Origin: Massospora cicadina
Lineage: Eukaryota; Entomophthoromycota; Entomophthoromycetes; Entomophthorales; Entomophthoraceae
Length of the DNA stretch: 64,000 nt
Direction: 5' to 3'
Assembly (NCBI GenBank): GCA_022478985.1
Contig: JAKSZP010015922.1
Span: forward strand, 97,715-161,714
Part shown: piece by piece, positions 1 to 12,528 of the stretch
Numbering within the stretch: position 1 is the first letter of the stretch
How the letters are laid out: each line of letters opens with the position of its first letter
Notes under the pieces: generated by a model
What the model was told of the DNA's origin: nothing
The model's input: the letters and a program-made list of their open reading frames with translations, nothing else
The model's database searches: none
Program-made: the position numbers and the translations under genes

Positions 1-83
1 TAAAATCAAGTTGCATATACATAGCAAATTTCATATATGTATTTTTGTTGTCTTTTAATAAAAAATTACATAAGTAATTATTT

Positions 84-212
84 AAGGTGGGTCAACCTTG
101 ATACATATCTATCATACCAAGAAATTCTAGCCATTGATGTTTCTAACCTTTAGTAAACAAAACAGCTATGAGAGTGGAAGCAGTAATTACCCTGTCAGGC
201 AACCACCCTTAT
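84..212 (-). mobile_element. SINE-B copy 1 (reverse orientation)
   Basis: Read on the minus strand, this matches the SINE-B copies at 5523 and 33283. It starts ATAAGGGTGGTTGCCTGACAG, carries the ACTGCTTCCAC block, and ends with CAAGGTTGACCCACCTTAAA. The tail is the one shared with SINE-A and the LINE 3' end. No clear TSD was found. The head is tRNA-like but its pol III boxes are weak. Confidence 0.65.
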
Positions 213-1132
213 AACTATTCAAAAAGCATTTATGAATTTAATTTGGTTTAAAATTAAAAATTTAAAAGGGAAAATCAAAACTGATTTTTCATATATGAAT
301 AAAATATCCTAGTGATAAAAGTTTATTAAAGAAACTGCAAAATTTGAACTGAACTCTCATGCCAAATTTTAAATCTACAGCTTTTATGGTTAAGAGATAA
401 AATATATAAGAACTGACATCTTTATATAATAAATATATTCACAGGCTTTTTTACAATTTTTGTAGTTTTAAATTGTAGACTTCAAAAACTTACCCTACTT
501 GATAATCTAACACCAAGAGGCGCATACATAATAAATTTGCACACATATGTAAAATGTTATGGAAGAAATAATTTCTATGATTAATATATTTAGATTTTTA
601 TTTCTTTTCATTTTTTATAAAGTTAAATTATATAATCAATCCCTTATATACTTGATATCTCAATATCCAAGCTGCACATACATATAAAATTTCTTGAATA
701 TAGGTTTCTTGGTTATCTTAGAGTACTGTTTTAAATATAGTTTTCAAATTTGATTTATTTTATAATTAAAAAATTAAGTGAATTTTAATTTTCTTTTTAA
801 TATTAAGAACTCATAAAATAGATAGCTTCATGGCTGAACAATATAAATTAGAAGAACCCCTTATATCAATATGCAAAAACCTAGCTTTTATGGTTTAAGA
901 AAATCCTGGTCTAATAGTGTCTTATATATTACAGATATATTTTTGCAATTTTTTTGTTATTTTCTAGAATTAAACCCTAAGTACTTGTTATTCTGACACC
1001 CAAGCTGCATATACATAAAAAATTATATAAACATAGTTTTGTTAGTGTTTTTTTATAAATTTTTAATATACCTTCTCTAATCTGAATCATTTTTATAATA
1101 ATTAATTTGCAAAAGTAAATCCAAAAGTTTTA

Positions 1133-1396
1133 TTCAAGGTGGGCCAACCTGGGGACAATACCGCACTGATTAAGGGGAACCAAAGAAATGGGAAAGGAAG
1201 ATAAAATATGGAAACCCTCCATGTGGTGTATGTTAGGCCAAGAAACCATGGACAGCCTTGTAATTTCTCTCAGTTTAGGGCATTAGTGCAATAAAAACAC
1301 AGTCATAATTGTCCCCTACCCAAAGTTCATCTACCAGATTAAACTTGGGGAGGCAGTGGTAGTGTATACATACTCTACCACTAAGTTATTCTTCCC
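1133..1396 (-). mobile_element. SINE-A copy 1 (reverse orientation)
   Basis: On the minus strand this is a diverged copy of the tRNA-derived SINE seen at 8361 and 60025. The GGGAAGAATAACTTAGTGGTAGAGTATG head is degraded but recognisable, and the 3' end reads GTCCCCAGGTTGGCCCACCTTGAATAAAA. Length (about 264 bp) agrees with the other copies. No clean TSD is visible, so this is probably an older insertion. Confidence 0.8.
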
Positions 1397-2142
1397 TTTT
1401 ACTACGGTAAAATTTAAACTACTTTTTCACATATTAAAAATACAAAAAATCAAAAAATATTTAGATTTAAGCTGAACTAAAACTTTTTCAAACTAACCTT
1501 TCTGGCAATTTTAAAATTTTTATCTTTTGTAATTTAAGAGAAACCTTGGTTCATAATGTCTTTTATATATTATAGATTATTTGTTAATGGTCAGCTTAAC
1601 TTAAGTAACAATATTATCTGTTAATTTGTATCTAAAAAAAGTATATAAAACAGGCTATTGCATGATAAAAAGATAATTGATAACATCTGCCTTTCAACAA
1701 GTTAGTGGAATTTGACCACATTGCATCATGCTGTAAAAATTAGATTATGAATTTAAATTTATGAACATAAGCAACACTGGATAGATTAATAATCTTTAAA
1801 CTATATTAATACTGATGAGCAGCTGCATTCATAAATTTGGGCAAAGCCTTGGCTACCTACTAGTAATAAAATAACAACTGATGTAGTATTAGTTTATTTT
1901 ATATGATATATAAAACACTACTAGTTAATATTTCTCTTAAACTATAAAAGCTAGAAATTTGAAATTTGGCATAGACCTCTGTTCCAGATAGTAGTTCAGC
2001 TAAGAGAACGTTATTTTTAGTGTAACTTTAATATTTGAAAAAGCTGTTAAATTTTACATTATAGCTTTTATTAAAAAATAAGGCCTCTTTGATTTAAAAA
2101 AATAATAATTATAAAACAAGAAGCCTATATTCATGATATTTG

Positions 2143-2598
2143 GTATGTATGTATGTATGTATGTATGTATGTATGTATGTATGTATGTATGTATGTATGT
2201 ATGTATGTATGTATGTATGTATGTATGTATGTATGTATGTATGTATGTATGTATGTATGTATGTATGTATGTATGTATGTATGTATGTATGTATGTATGT
2301 ATGTATGTATGTATGTATGTATGTATGTATGTATGTATGTATGTATGTATGTATGTATGTATGTATGTATGTATGTATGTATGTATGTATGTATGTATGT
2401 ATGTATGTATGTATGTATGTATGTATGTATGTATGTATGTATGTATGTATGTATGTATGTATGTATGTATGTATGTATGTATGTATGTATGTATGTATGT
2501 ATGTATGTATGTATGTATGTATGTATGTATGTATGTATGTATGTATGTATGTATGTATGTATGTATGTATGTATGTATGTATGTATGTATGTATGTAT
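2143..2598. repeat. (GTAT)n microsatellite, about 114 units
   Basis: An uninterrupted tetranucleotide array of GTAT runs for 456 bp. It is followed by one degenerate TATTTATG unit. The apparent open frames across it (Met-Tyr-Val-Cys or Ile-His-Thr-Tyr repeats) are artefacts of a period that contains no stop codon. Confidence 0.98.
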
Positions 2599-3204
2599 TT
2601 ATGTACAGCTTGGGTATTAAGCTATCATGTACACAAGGGACTTTTTTAATTAAAAACAACAAAAATTGCAAAAATGTATAAATTTATATCCATAAATCAT
2701 ATGAAAAAGTATATCCTCTATAGTAATTACCCATGTATGCAAAATTTTCCATGTATGTGCATATTGTATGTTAATTTCACAAGTAGGTGAGGGTTTAATA
2801 TTTCATTTTGTAACTATAAAAAGCAAAAACTTTAAATCAATATTTATAATACAATTAGTGGTGACTTTTAGTTAAATTTAGTAGTTTCTGTTTGCTTTTG
2901 CCAATTTGATGAATATTTAATTGATCTTGTAATTTCATTTTAATTTTATTATGCAATTGGTAAATTTGTGAATTGATTGGTTCAAATAATTTTTGACTAA
3001 TAGATAGAGGGTTTTAGTTGATAAAAATGTTCTTTTAGTTTTGTCCAAGTGTTTAGTGAAATTTGGTCGCTTCATTATGTTCAGTTAGATTATAGCTGAA
3101 GGGCAATAAGTTTTAGCTGATTTGATAGGTTCATTTTGAGTTTGAGTGATCAATAGATGTTTTTTGGTCAAATTGAAAAGCATGATTGTTTTATGTTGGT
3201 TTCA

Positions 3205-3573
3205 TGTTCACTCTGGAATCCCAGCTTCATCATGACTTAAGGCTTAGATGACACCTCAGGTTTCAATTCAATCAGTCATTTCAGTGGTTGGGTGCTGGTG
3301 TTTGCAGAAGGGAATTTCGCCCAAAATATTTGAATTAGAATATCTGGGATGAAGCCCAATAAATTCATCATGAAAATATAAATGAAGTAATTTATTATTA
3401 GTTTATTGGGAATTGAGAGTAGGCTTTTTATGCCTGAACAACTGGAATTTGGAAATAGAATGAGGAATTTTGGGTATTAAAGGGAAAGCATATGAAAATA
3501 ATAGATTTGACAGGGATAAGGCAAGGGGTGGGATATCCACCAATGGATTGATATACTTGGTGGTAACTTGACA
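3205..3573 (-). repeat. G0 left (3') LTR
   Basis: About 369 bp, aligned to 7460-7825 throughout. Shared landmarks include GGAATCCCAGC near the start, TTTCAGTGGTTGGGTG, and GACAGGGATAAG toward the end. Many substitutions and indels separate the pair, so it is old. Confidence 0.75.
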
Positions 3574-4265
3574 CTCTCTCTATTAATTTACATATGATTT
3601 TCATAGAATTGAGATTGAGGGTCTCAGACAAGTAAGATTGGTTTCCATAGTGAAATTGTAATTCTGTGGAGTTTCTTTAGCAATTGCTCAAGTTGGCAAA
3701 ACTGAAGTTATACTTCAGAATGGCTGAATAAAGTTGGGTGGATTGGTAACTTCAACTAGAAACTGGCAAGGAGGGTTATGGGATAATTTCCAAAAAATTG
3801 ATAGGTGCAACGAGTGCAAATATGATAGAAATTCTTCAGCCATTCCTAGTTTGTAGTAATCAGAAGATTAATTGGTAGTGGAGGGTACTTTGGCTCCTAA
3901 GGCTCTGAGGGACTTGGAATTGGAAGGCAACTGGTATGTTTTCTTCCTGGGCACCCTGACTATTGGAAAATCCCAGGGCGGTTAAGTGGGGTGACACAGT
4001 CTGTTGGTTGCAAAAAACTTAGAATTAAGTAAAATATTTTGGTGAATTAAAATGAGATTATTAATGGCAAAATTTGGAAGTTTTTAATCTGGTCATTAAT
4101 TGAACCTTCATTTGGTTAGTCTGATGGTGAATAGCCTCATTAGCATTTGTTCTGATCGTGTCAGCTGAGAATTTACTCTCCAGGTGTGGAATAATAGAAT
4201 TTAATTGGATTATAAGTAAAAGTTCAAAAATTCAGTTTAGTGTGGTTGTTTTTTGCAGTTAGCCC

Positions 4266-5180
4266 ACGTGGTGCAAGGCTTGAAGATGACATGATTATGG
4301 GAACCAATAGCAAGGATAAAAATGCATGTCAGGAGGCCAAAAAGATGAAGTTGGAAGGTCTCCCTGACCTCAAACATACCCTCGACTAATGCTTGGTTAA
4401 GGCGAGATATGCCCAGGTTGGTCCTGAGGATGTGTGAGAAGTTTGGCCCTGCATTACAGCAGGCGCGTTAAAACAAACCAGCTATACAATTAAAAAGATG
4501 GTTTTCTTCAGTTTCTCAGTGAAAGGGGTCCCAAAACCTGTTTGGTTTTTTAAATTTCCATCTCAGGTCAGTCTTACCTTCAATTGGTAACCTGAGATCA
4601 GTCAATTACCAGCTATAGTACACTGCCCAATGGAAGCGTGCACTTATTGGTGCAACTGGGCTTAGCATCACCTTCATCAATTGATAATTCCCACAAATTT
4701 TCTTATATATGTTTACTTGAGACCAACCTTTTTTGTTGGTCAACTTCCTCCTTAATAAAAAACACTCAATAGTTTACATTTTCTTTATGTTAAATTGGGC
4801 AAACCTGTACGCAGACCTCTTTGAGGAGGTCTTGTGGAACGTTAACCATTGAATTTCACAAATTTAACTCTCTCCTCTGGCGCACCGCTGGGCCGCTTTG
4901 GTCCCCTTCAGACTGGGCACCCTTACACTCCATCCCAGAGCGCCGTTTGGATATGGACTCCACTTTGTGGTCCACCCAAGCCTTGTTGTTTGTATGATAT
5001 CTGTTAATTTTTATCTTGTTAAATACCCTCGCCCTAAGTTACTTTAGCTCCAGCACCCTATGCGGGGCTCTGCTCACCTTTGTACTGACGACTAGTTCCC
5101 TGGAATTAGAGCTGTGCATAGTTTACCTCCTTGCTGGGAACAGGAGAGTTATAGAAACTCTCCTTACATGGAAATAGATT
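4266..5180 (+). mobile_element. Family X repeat, copy 1
   Basis: About 0.9 kb matching the reverse complement of 55936-56800. Shared landmarks are GACCTCTTTGAGGAGGTC near 4820, a GACCAAC...GTTGGTC hairpin near 4720, and GCTGGGAACAGGAGAGTTATAG near 5135. The copies also share short reading frames: a segment near 4283-4388 containing GLPDLKHTLD and one near 5133-5175 containing AGNRRVI. I could not assign the element to a class. It could be a fragment of a larger retroelement or a non-autonomous element. Confidence 0.6.
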
Positions 5181-5522
5181 GGTGGAATTACTCTGTTATT
5201 TACTCGCTTGGTCTTTGAGCAAGTGATTTGGCATGCCTGACACTAATTTGGTGTTTGAGGTTGGATAAATGAATACTATTCTTAGTGTCTTCAATTAATT
5301 GGATTTATGTTGCTGAAAAAGCTTAATCATTAATATTGATATAAGCTTGGAGTATGTCTTTGAATTGTGTGAATATATGTGGGGTGGTCAAGTTATAACC
5401 TTGTCCAATTTTATTAAAACTAGGTCTTGTTGACTTGATAAGCTTTCCAAGTGTTCTGTTCTCATAGATTGAACTGAAGATGATAGTGATTTGGATAATT
5501 ATATAGATTAAAATAGTGTATT

Positions 5523-5669
5523 ATAAGGGTGGTTAGCCTGGCAGGGTAATTCCTGCTTCCACCCTTGTGCAGGTTTTGTTCAACACATGTTTGAAATCTG
5601 TACTGGCTATAAAAAAATCTTGGTGTGGTATATTTGTCCCAAGGTTGAACCACCTCAACTACTTTTTTA
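5523..5669 (+). mobile_element. SINE-B copy 2
   Basis: The head is ATAAGGGTGGTTAGCCTGGC, followed by an ATTCCTGCTTCCACCC block. A possible B-box-like GGTTTTGTTCA lies near 5573. The tail, TTTGTCCCAAGGTTGAACCACCT, matches other SINE-B copies and resembles the SINE-A and LINE 3' ends. It ends in a T-rich run rather than a long A-tail. Confidence 0.7.
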
Positions 5670-6949
5670 AATATGATATTAGTTGATCATTAAATTTTAA
5701 AATGGTAAGAGGTGATAAAGTTTTCTGATGGCAGGCTTAAAAATTTTAGTCACATCTGAAATTTCTCCACATGTTGGGGATGGCTTTTGATCTTATTGTA
5801 AAATGAGTTAATATAGTTGTTTTCTTAATTGAACTATAGACCTTGTAGAATTTGCTCTCTTGTTCATTTTCTTTATTTAAATCTTATAAGCTTTAATTAA
5901 TATCAACTGATTTTTTAAAGTTGTGTGACTCTACATTTCTATAATTGCCTTTAAAGAAGTTATCTAGTTTGCCCAAAATTTTGATTGCTTTGATCATGCT
6001 CATATGGTTTGATATTTTATAAACCTGACTTTATTCAAAATTAGATATCTTTAGGTATATTAATCTAACTTCTAAAATTTTTGAGATTTTCCAATTCTTT
6101 TCTAGATTGTGTTTCATCAACCTCTTTAACCACATTTAATCTAGCACTCTTAAGTTCTTTAGTAAAATTTAGATTTTTCTTCATTACTTATGCATTTTTT
6201 AAGTTGCTGATTCTCATTTTGTCTTCAGTTTAACCCTCATAACTTCATCTGACTCATTTAGTTTTCTTTTTAATTAACAGAATCTTGTAGTGTATTTTGA
6301 AAGGAAGTTTCTGAGTTAAAATCTTCCTGACTTGGTCTGCTTGATAAGATCATTGAATTTTGGTTTTTGAGGGGTTAAACCTGTGTGGGTATTTTGAAAT
6401 AAATTGCTTTAATCTTTGGTAATCAATTTGGAAAGGGGTATTTTTTGTTGGGCTAAATAGGATTCATCATATTTTCCCGTAAAATTGTTGATGTTAAAAG
6501 GTACAAATTGTCAAATAATATCTTGATGTTGAGGAATCTTAATAGGATATTGTATACATAAAGTCTTCTGATTTGTGTTGCTGAATTGGGGCTATAATGA
6601 TAGAGATAGTTAAAACTCATTTATGAACAGTGTGGGTTTGGGGCGGAGGGGTCTCAATTATCTCACTATAATACTTAGTAATGAGATCATGCAGGGGTAA
6701 TTCTTTAGCAATTGAATGTATGCGGGGAATTTTGTCATAAACTTTCTTAAGTACTCCTTGGGGTTCTTTATCTTGTATCAAACTGACAAATGTTAAACTT
6801 GTTCAATAAGGGCCTTGAACTGGTTACATATCTTTGAAGGGTTCAATATCCTATATCTTGGGTATATATAGGGCTTTGTTGGTACCAGATGGCAAGCCAA
6901 GCATAACTTTGACAATCAAACATAGCTTATTTAAGACAAGTGGGTTATG

Positions 6950-7141
6950 CTAACATCTCCTCATCAAGTTCAGGGTTCTCAAGGGCATCCAAAAACTATT
7001 CAAGCATTGGTTGTTCAATTTACTCATAGCATGGGTATCAATTTTAACTCTAAAGTCTAAGTATTCCTCAAACTTATCCAGTAATTTACTTACACTGCTG
7101 AAGTTTTTAAGGCTTATCATATAGAATTTTTTTTTGCACAA
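6950..7141 (-). pseudogene. G0 gag-like remnant
   Basis: A 63-residue open stretch of basic and leucine-rich character lies just downstream of the presumed 5' LTR and PBS of G0, where gag would be expected. No zinc knuckle or other diagnostic motif is present. The assignment rests on position only. Confidence 0.25.
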
Positions 7142-7433
7142 ATGGATTACTAAAGCATTAAATCTCTTTTTAGCACAGTTCTGACAGTTTTTTCAAGAAC
7201 TAAAGGGTAAATTGTCACTGTGCCACCTTCTGTCAGATCCTGTTAGGAGGCTAACTATCCCTCAAAGTCATTTTTGAGAACTCATGCTGTAGTCATCCCA
7301 CAGGCATTATAAGCAATAAGCCAATAATTAATAGGTCCATGATTAAATTTTTCAGGGCCTTTTTGGTACATAGACGCATGATCATCGTAGTTGGATGCTC
7401 TTAAGTAAGACTTCACTAGGTACAAGGTTGTCA

Positions 7434-7451
7434 TTCCTGGCAGGATCACCA
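7434..7451 (-). promoter_or_regulatory. G0 primer-binding site
   Basis: Just inside the right LTR the minus strand reads TGGTGATCCTGCCAGGAA. The leading TGG would pair with a tRNA 3' CCA. It differs from the PBS of the other four gypsy elements in the window, so G0 belongs to a different lineage. Confidence 0.5.
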
Positions 7452-7459
7452 ATTTGTTG

Positions 7460-7825
7460 TGTTGGCTCAGGAATCCCAGCTACATCATGGCTTAAGGCTC
7501 ATGTGACACCTCAAGTTTAAGTTTAATCAGTTATTTCAGTGGTTGGGTGTTGGTGTGTGCAGGAAGCCATTCCACCCAAAATATCTGAATTAGCATATTG
7601 GGGATAAAGTTTGATAAAAATCAGCAGAAAGTAAAAAGGAAGTACTTTTAATAGTTACAGGGATTTGAGAGCTGGCTTTTACATGATCAACTGGAAATTT
7701 TGCAAAGGGAAAGGGAAAATGGAGGGTTTTAAAGGAAAGCAAAGAAAATGAATAAATGGTGACAGGGATAAGTCAAGTGAGTGGATATTTGCTGATGAAT
7801 TGCCAATTTCAATGTTAATGTGACA
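7460..7825 (-). repeat. G0 right (5') LTR
   Basis: The mate of the 3205-3573 repeat. It starts TGTTGGCTCAGGAATCCC and ends AATGTGACA. Sequence 3' of it (7826-8350) is AT-rich with no identified feature except short near-repeats containing AACTAAATAAATAGAT. Confidence 0.75.
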
Positions 7826-8360
7826 GTAGTTATTGTGTTTTGATTTATCAATATACAGTTTGGTTTTGGCAGAGTAGTTAGTGGGCTTAATGATTCAAAA
7901 CTAGGAAGAGGTTCTCAATTTGAATTGTATATTTTTTGATATGCATATGTCTTATGGCTAGGAACAAGTAGAAAATATGAGGATATAGGATGTCATATTT
8001 TGATAAGCCTATAGTATTTGAGATGGCAATAGTAAGTTAGTATGTAATAAATAAACTAATATAGCAATAAAATATGTAGATTAAGTTAAGTAAAATGGAT
8101 GGCCATTAGTAGGTTAACACTTTTTTGAACCAATCAAATAAGCTAAATAAAAAGATTTGTTATGTATTGTAGATAGCCATTAGTAAGTTTAGTGTTTAGT
8201 TGACCCAAATAAAGTCAACTAAATAAATAGATTTAATTTAGTATTATAAATGGCCATTATTTAAACTAGTACTTAGTTGAACCAATTAAATTAACTAAAT
8301 AAATAGGTAAATTTTGTATTGCTGATGGTCATTACTTAATTCGAGTATATAATTATACCA

Positions 8361-8664
8361 GGGAGGATACCCCAGTGGTATAATATGGATCCTCTACCTC
8401 TGCCTCCTCGAGTTTAATCCAAGTCAATTAACTTTGTGTAGGGAACAATTATGACTGTGTTGGCATTGCACATCATTGCCCCAACTGAGATAGCAAATAG
8501 CAAATGCAGTACATGGAGTTTCTGTCCTATCATACACTGCGCATGGAGTTTTCCTGAGTTTTATCCTCTTTCCCATTCATTTTATTTCACCTTAATCAGT
8601 GTGGTATTGTCCCAGGTCAGCCCACCTTAAATAAAATTAAACACTTAAAAGTTAAAATTTATAC
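8361..8664 (+). mobile_element. SINE-A copy 2 with TSD
   Basis: A tRNA-derived SINE. The head GGGAGGATACCCCAGTGGTA contains an A-box-like element and CGAGTTTAATCC is the B-box-like element. The body continues to GTCCCAGGTCAGCCCACCT and ends in a short A-rich tail. The 10-bp repeat AATTATACCA flanks it at 8351-8360 and 8665-8674. The tail resembles the 3' end of the LINE in the window, as expected for LINE-mobilised SINEs. Confidence 0.88.
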
Positions 8665-8799
8665 AATTATACCATTTAATTTAAAGAAATAACCATCAAC
8701 CTCTTACACAAATTCATTGTACTTATTGTATCAACTAAATATCAAAGTGCTTAGCCAAAACAAAATATTTATTTATTTTAAATTTTATTTGGGGAAGTC

Positions 8800-11700
8800 T
8801 GACTATGGGACGGACACTTCTGATAAACACCAACTACAAAACACTAAGAAACATAGAGTCACTCCAGAGGAGCTGAAGCTACCTCCTGTTGCCAGAAGGA
8901 CAGCCAGTGGAAGGAAGAGGGGGAGTGTCAGGGGAGGCCTAGGCCAAAACTGAACATGAATGAAGAAAAGGTTGGATGAGAGGAACCAGATGGGGAACCA
9001 GGATGACACCAACTGGCAGAGGCGGGATGGCATTTGGCCAAACAACTAAGCCTGGAAGAGATCTGTAAGGTGAGAGTAGAAGTGACGCACAGCTTCACAG
9101 AGGGTGGGGGTAGTGCCAGAAAGTGCATCAAGGACAATAGTGTGGATCGTCCATAATGCTATTACAACAATTAGGGCATGGAGATAAGGGTGGATATGGA
9201 AGGTCATGGAAAAGGTAAAGATGTTATTAGACAGGCTGAAAGTCTACACTCGCTCCTGGAAAAAGAGTCGCATAACATTCTACCAGATTTCCTGTGATGG
9301 CAGATAATCTTCCAAGCAATTGACTAATAACCCATAAAGACCACACACGATGCATGAATACTGAGAGGCATTGTATCTCTCAGCAGTGCGGTACACCTTT
9401 CTCAGGCATCTACACACATGGTCATGAATCTGGGGTTCTAACAAAGGATGGTGAGTGTAACGTCAAATGTCCTTTTAAGTCTCCAGAGAGTACGGGATGT
9501 CCAGCTTGTCAAGTAGTCCACATGGCAACGATGGAGGGATATTGGGGTACCAGGATTGTTTAACACAAATTTCCCATGGACTCTTTGCTTGAAATGGGGA
9601 GTAGGGTGACCCCTCTGGGCAGAGTGTCCACTGATGCTGATTCTTCACTCATTGCTCCACATAGATAGGAGAATTAGTTCAAAGTGTTGCAGCATCCCAT
9701 GAAGGTCTATGGCAAAGGGATGAGAGGCTAGATAATTAAGTAGAGAATGGGGGAAGGTAGGATTTTGGAGGCAAAGAGCGCGGGCAAAATTGAAGCATGC
9801 CGCACGTAACCAGTGCTGGTCTGGGAATTAGGGGTTGATGACTGCAACTATCCACAAGCCAATTAATTTGGCGGCATGGGACTCAAAGTTGAGCAGGCCC
9901 ATACCACCACTATGGCGAGGGCCAAACATGGCATCCAGGCGCACTGGGGGAGGGCGGCCAAACCAGAGCCACCCTTGTAAGATGGCATATAAAGAGGTGA
10001 AAAAGGAGGGGAAAGGCGATGGCATGGGCCACAAACCAGACTTTATACAGGAGCATAGAGTTGGCAAGCACAACCCTTCCTGGGAGGGTAGTCTGGTGGG
10101 CTCTGAGGGGGCAATACGCCTTGTGACATTTTCTAGGATTTGGTGCGCCATTACTGAAAAGATAAACCCTCCCACCTCCAGCTACACTCACAAATGGCGC
10201 ACTGGACCAGCAGTGGGTCTTGGCATGAAAGGGAGTGTAAGCGGGGTAGTATAGGGTGTCCTAGGCAAGTGAAACAGAGAGCTAGCTGCCAAAGCAGGCT
10301 GACTACCAGGTGCTGTTGACCAGTGGGCTTGGTACCAGATGATGAGAATGATTTTGGTTTTGGAGGCATTAAGGGCGGCGTTACTGAATCTGGAGGAATC
10401 CTGGATAGTTGCCTCTAGCACGCGTGCATCATGGTTGTTAGACGCCCCAACTACACAATTATAAGCGAATGCCATCATTCTAACAGGTGCTTGGCCTTGC
10501 ATATGGACACCAGAAAGGTGGGCATTCACACTGCGTAAAAGAGAGTTGAGGCTGAAGTTATATAAGATTGGCCTTAAAGGGTCCCCTTGCCGTAGACCCC
10601 TTTGAGGGTGAATCATTTCAGTGAGGAAACCATGTCCATGCACAGCCATTGTGGCAGACTCTGTGAGCAACATCACTCAATTAATGAACCGGTTGAGGAG
10701 GTGGAATTTGTGGAGGCAGGCTTTGAGGTAAATGCAGTTGACCCTATTATAAGCTTTTTGTCGGTCTAAGAACACAAGCGCCCCAGTAGCCTTGGATTGG
10801 AAGACATTTGCCACAGTGTGTATGTTGTCCCATATTGACTGCTTGGGGATAAAACTGAACTGCTCAGAGGAGATTACTTCATCAGCAACTCCCCTAGGTA
10901 TTGGCCATACATTTTAGGAGAAAACTTAATATCTGTATTAATAAGTGATTTGGGGCACCAGTTTGCCAAGTACAGCTTATCCCCTTTCTTATAAAGCATT
11001 ATCATGTAGTCCTCCTAGCCCCCAGGAAGGAGGCGCGTTTCTAAAAGACATTGGTTCATTAATGCAAGCATCAGAGATGAGAAATAATAAAAAAAATTTG
11101 TAGAACTTATATGGAATCACATCTGGACCTGAGCACTTCATGTGCAGTGCACTGCAAAATAGCAAACCAAAGTTTGTTCTGAGTAATAAAATTCATTAAC
11201 TATGGGTTGTGGGAAAAGTGTGGATATGTGTGCCATTAAAAACTCATCAATTGCGCCCAGTTCAACTGGTTCAGACTTATGCAACTTAAAATAAAAGTTC
11301 CAAACTTCAACTGCCGCATTGGTTGGAGTGTCTGCAACGGAGTTGTCCAGCCACCTCACCTGTGTGCAGGCCAAGTTCTGTCGCAGTGTGAAGAATTTGC
11401 AAAAAAGTAGTCAGAGCAAGTTTCACATGCTGTGATATTTTTTGCCTTTAACTGAACAAAAATGCGATGTGTGTGTTGTCTTAACAGTGCGTTGAGACAA
11501 GCAGACACTAATGCCCACTTATGACCCCAAGCTGGGCTATACTCTATGGCAGAAACAGTAGACTCCAGGTGGTCCACTCCTGCTAGCATGTGCTTGATGA
11601 CCTCCGAGGCAGCCTGAGAGTGCCACAATGAGATGTGGCATGCCTAAAGGATGGTGTTTGCTTTAAAGACTAACCAGGTAGAAAGTGGATCAGCAAAGAA

Positions 11701-12522
11701 CGGTGAGGTGAACCTAAGTGCCAAAGTTTTGGTGTCCACCCATGCTGAAACCTTGGGCGATGTGATATCAACTAGGAGAACTTTATACCATTTTGGCACT
11801 TGTGCCACTAAGTTGATAAAGTGAAGGATACCAACACCATCCTGTGGTCAGAGAAATCGATTTTCCTCATTGTAACATGTGCAATCTGGTGGCAAAAAAC
11901 AACAGGGCAAGAATAAGGTCAATGCGGGACATAGACTTCAGTTGACCATTGTGCACATGAGGACGGGACATGTTGGGTAGCAATGGTGCATGTTTTGGAA
12001 GGATATCAAAAAGCCCTAAGGTGGCTTTTAGAATGTGAAGTTTGATGTGCTCTGTGGGGGGCAGGCGTTGAAGGCCAGAAGTTGGTGGCCAGGTTGTCCC
12101 AGCAGTTCAGGTCACCTACCACAAAGGGTTCAGGTGGAAGTGATAGGGAAGTTATGGCCAAGAGGAATTCCTGGTGAGCCCGCGCACAGGTTAGGGCGTA
12201 AACATCTTCTATAGTGTGTACTTCATCTTCCCATGAAAAGGATATGACCATTACACAACCATTGAGGTATAAATTTTTTGATATAAAGTTAAAGCTACAG
12301 GATGAACATATAAAGACTGCATAGTGCAGAGATAAAAAAGAGAGGTAGGGGAGGAGAATGATTGCCTATGTGTTCTTGGTGCTGTGTGGACAGTGGGATT
12401 CCAGAATTGCCAGGATGTCCACAGATAAATTGTTTTTTAAGAAAACTCATTCTTCTAGCCTGGGACGACAAGGCCTTGAGTTCAGCGATGTTCAACGTCC
12501 CTATGCTGAAGGAGACCCCCAT
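8800..12522 (-). pseudogene. LINE ORF2 (copy 1): endonuclease-RT polyprotein
   Basis: ORF2 begins at ATG 12522, six nucleotides after the ORF1 stop. The first part resembles an AP-type endonuclease: a GTLNIA start near 12500, then VGDLNCW near 12110. The RT section near 10600 keeps RGLRQGDP. The FADD catalytic box has become FAYN near 10470, so the catalytic aspartates are lost. The thumb-like region with GRPPPVRLDA lies near 9960. The C-terminal domain near 9500-8900 is broken. At least five frame changes make the protein nonfunctional. Known role of the family: nicks target DNA and reverse transcribes its own RNA at the nick. Confidence 0.8.
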
Positions 12523-12528
12523 CACACC

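Larger units (their letters stand above)
1..2142. repeat. AT-rich degenerate repeat tract
   Basis: No gene is visible. Apart from the two SINE copies listed separately, the stretch contains loosely repeated blocks. A motif close to AGCTTTTATGGTTTAAGA recurs near 378, 884 and 1516, and in inverse orientation near 1930-1955. A motif with CAAGCTGCATATACATA recurs near 5, 660 and 990. A related inverted block occurs near 26745-26790. The units are too diverged for me to set boundaries. They are probably remnants of one or more old mobile elements. Confidence 0.5.
3205..7825 (-). mobile_element. G0: decayed minus-strand LTR retrotransposon
   Basis: Two direct repeats (3205-3573 and 7460-7825) both start TGTT and end TGACA. 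A primer-binding-like site on the minus strand, TGGTGATCCTGCCAGG, lies at 7451-7434 just inside the right repeat. A pyrimidine tract (CTCTCTCT, purine on the minus strand) abuts the left repeat at 3574-3581. Both place the 5' LTR on the right. The interior is nearly devoid of long ORFs. Only a short gag-like stretch near 7141-6950 is suggestive. A family X copy (4266-5180) and a SINE-B (5523-5669) lie inside it. No matching 5-bp TSD was found. Confidence 0.7.

Noticed and set aside
2054..2681. Long open frames on both strands made of MYVC or HTYI repeats
   Set aside because: They are created by the stop-free GTAT microsatellite. There is no complexity and no start context.
9828..10254. Plus-strand open frames of 139 and 69 residues across LINE copy 1
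   Set aside because: They are antisense shadows of the LINE ORF2 on the minus strand, which has recognisable RT and thumb motifs.
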